NCBI GenBank assembly: GCA_021234155.1
Contig: JAJEKV010000071.1
Span: forward strand, 5,456,483-5,520,482
Direction: 5' to 3'
DNA: 64,000 bases
Source of the DNA: Isoetes taiwanensis
Taxonomy: Eukaryota > Streptophyta > Lycopodiopsida > Isoetales > Isoetaceae
Part shown: piece by piece, positions 10,669-20,781 of the stretch
How positions within the stretch are numbered: the first letter of the stretch is position 1
Layout of the letters: every line of letters starts with the position of its first letter
The notes under the pieces: generated by a model
What the model saw: the letters and a program-made list of their open reading frames with translations, nothing else
Database searches by the model: none
What the model was told of the DNA's origin: nothing
Position numbers and translations under genes: made by a program

Positions 10669-11035
10669 TATTTTTATAAAACACCATTTTGAGCTCCACG
10701 TCATACATAAGACACGTCCTAAGAAATCAGTTTTCCATTACTCAAATATAAGACATGTCCTATCAATATGGGACATGTCCTATAATCTAGGTTTTCCACA
10801 TTCTGCTTCTTCTGCAATTTCAGGGGAAGAGCTTTCTAAAGCAGAACCACAGTCTTTTGAATCAATGGCACATTATTCGTCTTCATCAGCTTGGATAGGA
10901 TTCAACTTTTTTATGTGCAGCAGAGCAGAATGGACAGATTCTTGATCAAAAAATCGAAAGCAGATTTTCGAAAATCCTGTTCGGTATCATCCATTTTCAT
11001 GTTCCAAGATCATTTCCAGACTCTTCCCAGGAGCG
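10669..11035 (+). mobile_element. Partial copy of an 877-bp TIR element
   Basis: The sequence from TATTTTTATAA onward matches 15780-16125 closely, including CACCATTTTGAGCTCCA, the repeated ACATGTCCTAT words and a 150-bp block with TCGTCTTCATCAGCTTGG. The match stops around CCAGACTCTTC near 11030. The right terminal inverted repeat is absent, so this copy is truncated. It abuts the CCCH zinc-finger fragment. Confidence 0.75.
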
Positions 11036-11362
11036 ACAGAGTTCTGTCTTATACAATGTTGCTGCCTCAGTACTTCCTGAGTTTTCTGAGTCTAATTTGC
11101 TTTTAGGACTTCCCTTAGATTTTTGTAGGAGGCGAATAATTGGAATGCCATCCATTATCAGCAGATCTTCACCCAAGAAAGCATCAATTGAACGTAATGC
11201 ATGATGCGATAGTTGGGGAGAAGTGGAATTTCCTCTGCTAGAAGATGTAGCCATGCCATTTTTCGAGCCCTTCTTGTCAGACTTTTCATCCAGTGGAATG
11301 TTGTGAATCCTAGCCCGAATAGTTGAAATTGAAGGCTCGGAGCTTACATGCGCATTGAACAT
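11029..11362 (-). pseudogene. CCCH zinc-finger protein fragment
   Basis: The minus-strand frame from ATG 11360-11362 is Ser/Lys-rich and then reaches TLYKTELCRSWEESG. That is the typical lead-in and first cysteine of a plant tandem CCCH zinc finger (C3H14/TTP type, normally C-x8-C-x5-C-x3-H). The frame ends at a TGA (10997-10999) just after the first cysteine, so the finger is incomplete. At the same point the DNA passes into the dispersed TIR element. The family binds AU-rich RNA. I read this as a gene 5' part truncated by, or captured beside, a mobile element. An unseen exon junction is possible but no GT donor is obvious. Confidence 0.55.
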
Positions 11363-11399
11363 TTCATTGGGATATAATCTTCGTCAGCTCGACAAGATT

Positions 11400-14300
11400 T
11401 TAACAGATTCGGCGTGCCCTTTGTGCCGAATCGGAGATGTCTGATGCCAGTGTGTACAGATCCGACGATAAACGACAAACAACAAGCTTGTAGCATAGCC
11501 TACCTTTTTTTTCCAGACATCCTAAAATTGCGGCAAAAAAGACATGGAATTGGCCATGTTTGCCTGTCGCATTTTGTGGCGGGGGGTTTCCCCCGGAAGA
11601 AAATGCGACACTATATTGTACAGACTTGAAATGAGACATGTCCAAAAAGTTGCCATGGTATCTTAAACCATGAAAAAGCCATCGAGTTCATCTATAAACC
11701 AATGATCATGGATCAAGAACTAGCGGGGAGTTGCCAAAAGAGAATATGTTGTCTGAGACAAACGTGAAAATTGGACAGCGAATGACAAAAAGCTCGGTAT
11801 CAGATGGAATGACATTCTTACAGCATTTCAAGGGGCTTCTTATGGATTGGTATTGGGGCCTTAATTTAATAGCACTAACTCCTTGGGGTAGACTCGCAGA
11901 TATTGGAAGTAGCAATAGGAAGAAAGCTGGTCTTGTAGAAAGACAATTTGCACATCTCAAAAAGTTACTATCGAAGATGCATATTATTTCAACAGCCTGT
12001 AAATTACCATATTATCTCCATGGCATTCTATTGGACCTTGCATCTGACCTTCTCTAGGATTGAAGATCTAAGCCAGAAGTATAGTCCAATGTTAAAGATT
12101 TTTGGGTTTGTGTAATTTGCCAACTGAAGTTACTGTTTTTTTGGCGTCGCAACTTTTCTAACAAGATGGTTCCCGAAGGAAGTACAACAGTGGTAGCTTT
12201 GTTAACGTGATGTCCAATAGATCATGGACACAAACATGGTGATTGAATTTTTGAGACATTTATCTTAAAAATTTGATTCAATGAGATAACGTTTCATTCA
12301 AGTCATTTGGATGCAGATTCCATTCAAAGGATACTCAAGGAGAATCATTTAAACCAAACATGTCGATGCAAGATGTCAAAATTATGGGATATGTAACAGC
12401 CCCCTATTAGATGTAAAGTTCATATTTGTTACTACAAATTTCTATGTTCAAGTGCAAAGTTAATAGGGTTTCTCGAATTTGAAATTTTGAAGCAGGTAAG
12501 TGTTTTTATATTCCTCATTGCATGTTGAGATATTTTACAAGAAACTATGAATGGTATCACAAGACTTGCCTATGCTGCTAACAAAAGCATATTTGCATTC
12601 TCATGGCTATAAATCATTGATGGAAAGGAAAGCTCCAGTTCATAAAGCCATACCATCTAGACACGCATCTCCTGCTCCAATTACTTTTAGAGTAGATTCT
12701 ACATTCTAGAGTAGGTTGTCCTGAGATCCTTTTCTCGTTTCAGCATTTCTGCTTTGTCTAAATACTGGTTCGCCATATTGGTTTGCTCTCACACATGATG
12801 ATCTCAACCTAATAAGGAGCACTGAATATGATACATTGCTTATTATACTTGCAAATACATACAATGCATGAATATCCTATATATCACAAGCATAGTCAGA
12901 TTAAAATGTTTCATTTGTAGTTGTTGCTATGCACCAATGGTCAGAAAAATGAATGACCAGATCAAAATTTTGTATTTGTAATTATCGTCATGCAACTCAT
13001 ATGAAAATAAAAATAGCACCTCTTATGGAACCGAGAATATATCGAAGCTGCCATTAAGACAAGTCAGCAAATATCACTCTTTTTATTGATAACAATGAAG
13101 GGCAATAATGACGCAATCTATATATTTTGCATAGCTTCCACCAAAGTAAGAACATAACTTCTGCTCACCATATGCTTCTATTCTGCTCACCATATGCTTC
13201 TATTCGAAATTACCCATACCCATTTTTTAGATCATTTCGAAGGTCATGCCTTTGACCTTGGCTAAAAACAAAAATTATAGTACTCTAAAGCATATGATGC
13301 CGATTTACATCTAGCAAAGAATTTTGCATATGATTTCTTTGTCTTGGTTTATGGATATTTGAGTTTCAAGGTGGATAGCCATTATATAATCTTGCTGCTT
13401 GCAAGAAGTTATTGAGAATCTATCTAAGAAAATGATCTATTTTGTTGGAGATTTTCTATTGACTCCTTTGAAAATTATAGAAGCTTTTCAAGTATAGAAG
13501 CTTTGCAAGTCATATGTGAAACTGGATGGTTGAAAAAAAAAGGGATCAAACATGTCAAATGTTGATTTATTGAAGCAGGTAGATAAGACCGATAAATCTA
13601 CATCATGCTTTGAATATTATTTCTTCATATTTTCATTTGGAGCTATACAACACAACATGGGGAGCTTTTTAAACGTTTTCCATCTTATAGATAATGGTAT
13701 ATTTAGCCATGTTGATTTGCAATGAATTGGGCCATACCTGCATTGGAATGTTGATTGCAATACCATAAGCACATGGCAAAATGTATGGATTTCCGTATGA
13801 CATTTTTTCAATTTTCTTAAACAGTTTGAAATCTTAGCCTTACTTAGCCACATTTAAGAGGGCCTTCAAAAGATATTATAATAAGTTCATTGCGAAGGTA
13901 GAATAATTTCTATGAATTTTAGTGATACTGTTGCTAAGGGTGCAAGTGCAATAGATAGATCGATAGATAGATGGATTTTTTACATCTATGGAAACCCCAA
14001 CGGGTTATGGGATGGGTTCACAACACTGGGGATAAGCCTAAATAAAATTCAGGGACTAAGCCCCATTACAATACGAAATAATAAATGAAAACAACAGAGA
14101 AGAAGAACAAATGGAGCAACTAAATATAATCCATCCAGGAGTTTTGAGGCCTATCTGATGTTCACGTTGCAACAGTCGTCATGTAGCCTTCATTCTGGGC
14201 TATCAGCTCGATCTTTGCACGTCGAAGAAGATATGGAAGATATAGTGTTGAGAAGATTTGGTGTGATAATATTATGCCTTGCTGGGCTGCCCCTAAAGTG

Positions 14301-14930
14301 CAAATCCTCGCTCATGTGGGTAATGGGTACAATTTGGATATATGTCAGTATATACTGAAAATTGGCCTAAACCGGTTGTTGCAGGTAATTTGCCTGCGTA
14401 AGAGCATTTGTGCTTTTAGGCATGGCTTGATTGGATTTAATGGACGCAAGGACTCAAAGCTTAGCATTTGTCGGTGATGGTCAAACCAAAGGGAGTTCAC
14501 AGAGCTTTAGCCATACGAAGATGGTGCATGAGTTGAAGGGTTTTTTTCTTGAACCATACATATACATCATACATCGAAGGATCAAATGTGTTGTCAATAT
14601 CTGATTCTCATGCAGTAAAGTGCAAGATTGTAGCTAGAACCTATGTCCTTAGATGGACCAGAGCTTCTCTATAATTATCTAATCCCTGTAACATGGACTT
14701 CTAATTGGATTGTGAACTCGAAGCTATCATAATTTTCATGCAGAAAATCTTTGCTCATTAGGACCTTATACATTCAAAATGTTATATTTATTTTGAAGCT
14801 GCGAATGAATTGCTTGGGTAATACATGGCCTATACAATATTTTATTTATATTTATGGTGTTTGTTAGTCATAAACATGCCTCCAGGTGCATGGCAATATC
14901 GGCTTTCGTTAAACCTCTTTTTCGCGCTCA
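11400..14930. other. Mostly non-coding; one unexplained ORF
   Basis: A 108-codon plus-strand frame at 11731-12057 (with RLADIGSSNRKKAG and VERQFAHLKKLLSK) has some protein-like character but matches no family I know. From 12060 to 14930 the sequence is AT-rich with no supported gene; a GATA-type simple repeat lies near 13955-13975. Confidence 0.4.
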
Positions 14931-14949
14931 GTACATAGACTACTAATGT

Positions 14950-15283
14950 TGCCCAGATAGCCATGGCCGTTGCATCAGTTATTGACTACGGCGTCAGTGG
15001 GTTTGTTGGGGTCATACCTCCAGGAGGTTATGGATGCACGGACTCATTTGTGTCCTACGGGACGGTATTGAACTGTCCTATACAATTGTACAACGTGCTA
15101 GCATACTTATTACTGCTAAGGTTTTTCCCTCGAAAACCCTTCAGAGCGGGGGTTTTTTTAATCCTGTCAGTAATACGCTTGCTGCTCTCTTTTTTGTTTG
15201 GGTTCCATAGGCCAATTGGTCTCCGTGGACGTTAAAAATCCATTCTATTCTATTCTATTCTATTCTATTCTATTCTATAAAGA
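14950..15283 (+). mobile_element. SINE-like element with (TTCTA)n tail
   Basis: It contains the block GGTTTTTCCCTCGAAAACCC ... GGGGGTTTTTTTAATCC (15120-15165), then CTCCGTGGACGTTAAAAAT and a tail of about seven TTCTA units. The same arrangement, with a (TTCC)n tail, is inserted in the LINE at 23786-24064. The 5' boundary is approximate. No ORF is expected in such an element. It may be moved by the LINE family at 41041, whose 3' end and tail resemble it. Confidence 0.65.
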
Positions 15284-15751
15284 CAATTTTGCAAAGGTTT
15301 CAAGTTTCTCTTTCATTGCAGGAACTCTAAATTGAAGATAGATGCATCATCTAAGAACATGGATTCATGCCTAGTCAATTGCAAGTATCATGTAGATGTT
15401 CAACTTGTGCCAAATATAAGCTTAAGATAGTGTACTTTTAGGAGTGAAAAAACAAAAAAGTAAAACGTTAACTTAAACTTCCAACTTGCATAAAACTTGA
15501 AGCAATCTCTAAACCAAGTAACTTATGTGACTTGTCATGTCTTCTTTGCAAGTCTGATTTAGGCAGATGATACTGCAATGGGAGTCCACCATTTTTGCTA
15601 TATCACATTGTATTGGTACAGGGAACATACAGAAAAATTTCTCAAGATTCTACCATTAACCTTCGCTCCACATTTAACACAACCCTTCTCACCATTCAAC
15701 ACAAGCCATCCACCATTTTTTATCGATTTTTTAAATTATGCCCGACGAAAA

Positions 15752-15780
15752 GCCCAACAACGCTGGGCACTTTTTCTAGT
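15752..15780 (+). mobile_element. Helitron 3' terminus
   Basis: Hairpin GCCCAACAACGCTGGGC (15752-15768), 7-nt spacer, then CTAG at 15776-15779 followed by a host T. This is the Helitron 3' rule (hairpin, then CTRR before T). The last 30 bases match the terminus at 53802-53830 on the other strand (CACTTTTTCTAGT), so they are one family. Bases from 15780 onward match 10669 onward, so the Helitron inserted at the edge of another repeat. The 5' end to the left was not found. Confidence 0.75.
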
Positions 15781-15786
15781 ATTTTT

Positions 15787-16663
15787 ATAAGACACCATTT
15801 TGAGCTCCACCTAAGCTCCATGTCATACATAAGACACGTCCTAAAAAATCAGTTTTCCATTATCAAATATAAGACATGTTCTATCAATATGAGACTTGTC
15901 CTATAATCTAGGTTTTCCACATTCTGCTCCTTCTGCAATTTCAGGGGAAGAGCTTTCTAAAGCAAACTATATTCTTTTGAATCAATGGCACATTGTTCGT
16001 CTTCATCAGCTTGGATAGGATCTTCTTCAACTTTTTTATGTGCAGCAGAGCAGAATGGACGGATTCTTGTTCTCAAAATCCTATTCGGTGTCATCCATCT
16101 TCATGTTCCAAGATCATGTCCAGACTCTTCAATCCTCTCTGTAAGAAGAAGATCCTTATTCTGTGCTGAATAAAGCAAAAACAAGTCCAGTCCGACGTTT
16201 TCTGGCTATTTTTTGTGCTACGGTGGATTTTTTTTTGTCTGCGCAACTCCTACACAGTTCTGGGTCCGCAGTTCCGGATTTGGGTCTACATGTCTAATAC
16301 ATATACAAGGTGTCTGCTTTGGATTGTTCGGCATGATCTGCAGGATGCAAAACTTACATTGCAGTTAGAATAGATTGAAAAATTAGTGCAAAAAGTACTG
16401 CGATTATACCCTTGAAGAGGATCGATTCAAAAAAGTGAGAAGCGATTCGATAATCCACAATCCTTTAGATCTTCAAAATCAAATGTTCTTCTGTCAAAAG
16501 AGAGTTTCTCACTCACTTTTTTTCCACAAAACAGGGTAGTGTGAAAACAGAAAATATAAGACATGTCCTATTCCATGAGACATGTCTTATTTTAAAGCAG
16601 TGTGAAAGTGTTTTTCTTAAGACATGTCCTAAGTCTGATATGGAGCTTAAAATGATGTCTTAT
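15787..16663. mobile_element. 877-bp element with terminal inverted repeats
   Basis: The left end ATAAGACACCATTTTGAGCT (then CCA) is mirrored by the right end at 16641-16663 (TGGAGCTTAAAATGATGTCT, then TAT). That is 21 of 23 matching bases when inverted. Sub-terminal ACATGTCCTAT/ATAGGACATGT-type words repeat in both arms. No transposase frame is present, so it is non-autonomous. A partial copy lies at 10669-11035. I could not define a target duplication. Confidence 0.7.
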
Positions 16664-16671
16664 CACAATAA

Positions 16672-16940
16672 GGGTATCTTTGCACCCGCCATTAAGTTAA
16701 GATTAAGTTAATTTTTTTAACTGCCCAGTTAAACTTATAAGAGACCCTTATGTTCGCACCCAGACTACGTTAAGTTTCCGTTAAGACTTTAACATAACGG
16801 AAACTAGTTAAATTCTTTTGCACTAAAACAAGTTAGGTTATTTTTTTTCAACTTAACGGCAAACTAAAAATGCGTTCGCACATCTCTTGGTTAAGTTAGT
16901 GCTAACTTAATGCTTACGGCAATTTCTTCGCATAGATACC
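16672..16940. mobile_element. Candidate MITE, TTAAGTTA-rich
   Basis: Left end GGGTATCTTTGCACCCGCC after a TAA; right end GCGAAG/GCATAGATACC gives an imperfect inverted match (GGTATCTATGC). The interior is full of TTAAGTTA and GTTAACTT words. A related end, inverted, lies at 39048-39066 (GGCGGGTGCGAAGATATCC) followed by TAA. The TAA suggests a PIF/Harbinger-like TSD, but only one side is convincing. Confidence 0.4.
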
Positions 16941-16989
16941 TTTTAAGTTAGTCTAACTTAATGCTAATGGCAATGGTTTCGCATATTCG

Positions 16990-17800
16990 TCCGTTAGGCC
17001 CTTTTTTTTTTATTATTATTATATGACCATATTTGGTGCTAAGATTATGATGTGCATGGAAACAAAGTAGCTGTAAATTATACAACAAGATTGGGCAATG
17101 GTCAGTGAAATTACATACAGGGCTATGGGATTTTGCAAACATTCTGTATGGCATGTGGCTTAGCATAATGCCAAGGATAAATCCTGAGATATGTGGACAC
17201 ATAAGACCTATATAAAATTGGACCCTTGGGCTTATAGCTATAGATGCCTTGGCCAATGGGGCTAATTTGAGAATAAATAAATGTTACATGTGTTAAGGGA
17301 CATGAAAACAAAAATAAACACTTATGGCTACGAATTGTTACACTTTAGGGTTCCGGATACCTGTAACTTAGGGTCCTGGCTAATACATACAGTGTCAGAA
17401 GATGGAGATGTACGCTTCTCTAGCAAGAGAAGTAGCTGGAAAAGAAAAAGAAAATGGTATTTGAAACTTTGGATAATATTCACAGATATAGAAGCAGAGG
17501 TACACGACCAGTGTGGTAAATCCTTGCTAAGGACAGGGAGGCAGAATAAAATGCGGCAATGGGGCATCTGCTTGATACTAATTCTGGCCCCTATAGATAG
17601 ATGCTAAGATTAGGGCATTCATCATTCAGGTTAATGCTAATCTATTTGCATTTATGCAGAATTTTGTACGTAGAACGCTAAGATATAAAAAATAGTGCTG
17701 GCCATGTGCTAAGTAGAATCATAGAGATTATGTAGATTGCTCAAATGCAGTAGATGGAAATATAGGATAAAGGGACTTGTATGGTTTCATGTTTGAAGAA
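16990..17800. other. Non-coding stretch
   Basis: AT-rich with no supported gene. A 108-codon plus frame at 17281-17607 has no recognisable features. Confidence 0.4.
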
Positions 17801-17807
17801 ATTATAG

Positions 17808-17890
17808 ATAATTTTTTTTTTTTTTTTTTTGGAGAAAAGGAAGTGCCACTTTTTAATTTTTGTAATAAAAGTACATGCAACACCACAGAA
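17808..17890 (-). mobile_element. Likely 3' end of a LINE (poly-A on minus strand)
   Basis: A run of about 20 T on the plus strand is followed by GGAAGTGCCACTTTT...TGTAATAAAAGTACA. The LINE end at 19919 has the similar order poly-T, GAAGGCAGTG, TGTAATAAAGGTACA. A decayed LINE 3' part probably extends rightwards to about 18.2 kb. Confidence 0.45.
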
Positions 17891-18199
17891 GGAGATTACT
17901 ACAGAAGCTCACACCTCAACTTCTTCATCTCCCCCTGGCGTGCTTATTTAGTCTCCTAATGAGACAAATAGAAAATTTACATACCAAGTTACTCCTGTAA
18001 CATGTAACAACACCTGATGAGGTAGGAAAATAAACAAGTATGTGATCTTTGTCTTGAGAATCTGTTTTTGAAGTAACCTGTATGCAATCCTTAATGATGA
18101 CTGAAGGCATGTTGTCCAAAACAACAGCCACTCAAGCATATAAGTACTTGAGTTACTTAAGCATCAGCACTTAAGTATTTAGTATGCTCAAGCTTATCA

Positions 18200-19900
18200 G
18201 TACTTGAGCATCAATGGGCCTTTCAGTACCTAAAAATGCTCTAGTTAGAACATTTTAAATCCCTATGCGTGCATCTTTGCCACATTGTGGGGTTACACGA
18301 CCGTTGCCCCTCCAACAGAGAAGTGGACCCTAGTAATGGAAATTTGCATTGTGGGGATTATCTCGCTCATGTGTTCTGTACATCATTCTCATGCACTACA
18401 AGAAGCCTCCAAATGAACTCGCCATCAACACAAAAAATTCATTATACCTGTCTCTTAACCATACTTTACCAGATGAGTTGTCTCTTCCCGCTAGCAAGGA
18501 AACAGGAGTGCAGAAGGAAGGGAATAACCATCTGAAAACAAAACCTGAAATAAGAGTAGCACTGCTAAATCTCTCAAGAACCTGAAACCCCTTCTCTCAG
18601 CAGGTTCTACAATTTTTGTTCCACCTTATAAGCGTCTGTGCTTTTTCGGTGTGCTCAACCACAAACAAAAAAGGAATAACAAGCTGTCCTGCAGCTTCTT
18701 AGGCCGGCTCAGTGCTAACTAACATGTATCTTCTGAGAAAGGGCCCAGATGCCTATTCCATTTGTGAAGTACAAAGAAGCTAATACTGCTAAAAAACTGC
18801 AGAAACCTTACTTGTAAATCTCCACTATGCTTGTAGAAGATCATCATGCTTATCTGAAGCAATAAAACAAAATACCACGTTAGTGGTTTTATCTTGTGAG
18901 AACCAGGGAGTCCGCCTTGAAGCAGCCCAAAAACCAAGAAATCAGCAGCCTCTGATGAAGAAAACAGTTTTGTATCCAAGAAAGCAAACCCTGGCTAGCA
19001 CCAGAGAGAAGGGATTCGAAAATGGGTGATGCAGCAGTGCCGGAATAGAAGAGAAAGAGGGGCGGCCCTCTCTCTTCTTGCCGCCCTAGCCGCACAGGTT
19101 GCCGCCCATCTTCCAGCTCAATGTCGTTTTAGATACATATTAATTATAGATAAAATGCTAGATCTGGTGCTTACATGAATATGGAAGGGGCATGAGCCTT
19201 TGAGGATGGAGACTGCAAATAATGGTGCTAAAATGAATCGTCACAACTAATATTAAGGCAGTAATGGAGTAAATCCACTACAATATACATGATATAAGAG
19301 AAAAAGATGCTTTAGATAGAAGAAAATGGTAGATTAGGAAAATATACCACTTGGTGCTGTTTGCTGCTTTATCTATGTTAGGTCTGGTGCTGGTACTCAG
19401 ATCTATGGATAGATTTACTACTGGAAATTGCTGGATCCTATCGGCAGGATATAATCTATTGCTGGATAGATAATGCATTTGCTGTTGAGTTTTAATGGTT
19501 CACTATGGATTTATGCTGGAAATAATAATGGTTTAACTAAAACATATATAGGCAGAAGCTGGATGCTAATATTTGGGGTTATAATATTATAGTCTGACTG
19601 AGTTGGAAGGAAAACAAAAATGGTGCTGATCCAATAAATATCATGGCTGTACATAATTTATAAATGCTGGCTGATTCATGTGCATAGTGGTAGTCTATGG
19701 CTATAAATGGTATAATACAGTGGTTGGTTTAATGTTTAGCTTATTAAGGCTGTTTGTGAGCAGAAGATTATAGAGGGGACTCCAAGGTAAGGGAGGACCC
19801 TACTTGGTATCTAATAGATGTTTATGATCACATGATGTTACCCATATTCAAAATCTGCTGGGTAACTATGACTGGATGCTATTATGCTACACATAAGTCC
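18200..19900. other. Non-coding stretch
   Basis: No supported gene. Many TATGCTGG/GGTGCT words recur at 19140-19890, which may be an old degenerate repeat. Confidence 0.4.
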
Positions 19901-20121
19901 TGGAAATCTGAGTTATTCTCTTTTTTTAATTGAAGGCAGTGTATATTAAATATGTGTAATAAAGGTACAAAACAGAGCATTTGAGAGCCCTAATTTTAGG
20001 AAGTAACCTTTAGGAAAGGGTAGGTTATTGACCCTGAAAAAAAACAACTATCCAAAACAACAACAGCAGAAGAGTTTATGGAAGTTGCAGATATAGTCTG
20101 GTAGCAGAGTAAGCCGAAGGC

Positions 20122-20469
20122 TTAATAATCACCCGAGAACTGTCTTTTCTTGGGTTCTCTTTTGGAGTGGTCTTTTCTTCCCATTCCCTTGTTGGCTACA
20201 ATAAAAAGGCAGTAGGGGCATTTGCATAAATGAGCCTTTCTTGGGTTGAATCTGTCCTTTTTATCCTTTGCATTGCATAGAATATATCTCTTTTCATCGA
20301 AGTAAGAGAGGCAAGCGCAGTTGCAGCTACAGTCTTCACCATGTCCATTTGGTACTTCAACTCCAAATTGTGTCAGCCAAAGCGCGTTTGTATGGAGATT
20401 CATTCTCTTCCACCTTAGTCTTTTGAACATAATCAAAGTATTACCTGAAAATAAGGAAAAAACCAACAT
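20122..20469 (-). CDS. Unknown Cys-rich ORF in the LINE 3' region
   Basis: A 115-codon frame downstream of the LINE zf-RVT domain, with DCSCNCACLSYF and HLCKCPYCLF clusters and a basic tail (GRKDHSKREPKKRQF). The C-x-C-x-C and C-x-C-x2-C spacing could be a metal site. It lies inside the LINE boundaries. It may be a C-terminal or accessory domain of the LINE, or a captured exon. I recognise no family. Confidence 0.35.
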   Translation of the reverse strand: MLVFSLFSGNTLIMFKRLRWKRMNLHTNALWLTQFGVEVPNGHGEDCSCNCACLSYFDEKRYILCNAKDKKDRFNPRKAHLCKCPYCLFIVANKGMGRKDHSKREPKKRQFSGDY

Positions 20470-20484
20470 AAGTGATTTTAAACA

Positions 20485-20781
20485 TTACTGTTGATTTCCA
20501 TATACCTCTAGGACCCAATTTATATCATATTGGGCTTGCTTAATGATAGCATTAGGCCAGATAATTTCCTCCTTAAAGATTAAGGAGTTTCTGCCCTTCC
20601 ACATTCTCCACATGAGAATGTATCTTCTCCATTCAATAGGGTTATCAGGGAAGAAGAATTCTGTGATGTCCATATTAGAAAGGCCAGGAATGTTCAGTTC
20701 AGATTCAGCCAGCTCCAAGACCCATTCTGCCCATAGGCATTCTTTAAATAAATGTGCTTCATCTTCTTGCTCTGCAAGCAT
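20485..20781 (-). pseudogene. LINE zf-RVT C-terminal part, frameshifted
   Basis: Continues the reverse transcriptase ORF in another frame: AEQEDEAHLFKECLWAEW supplies the His and Cys that follow ICVRC in the frame at 20800. Together they make the C-x2-C...H...C pattern of zf-RVT. The rest (YILMWRMWKGRNSLIF) is the usual downstream helix of plant LINE proteins. The change of frame near 20755 is a single-base indel. Confidence 0.75.
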
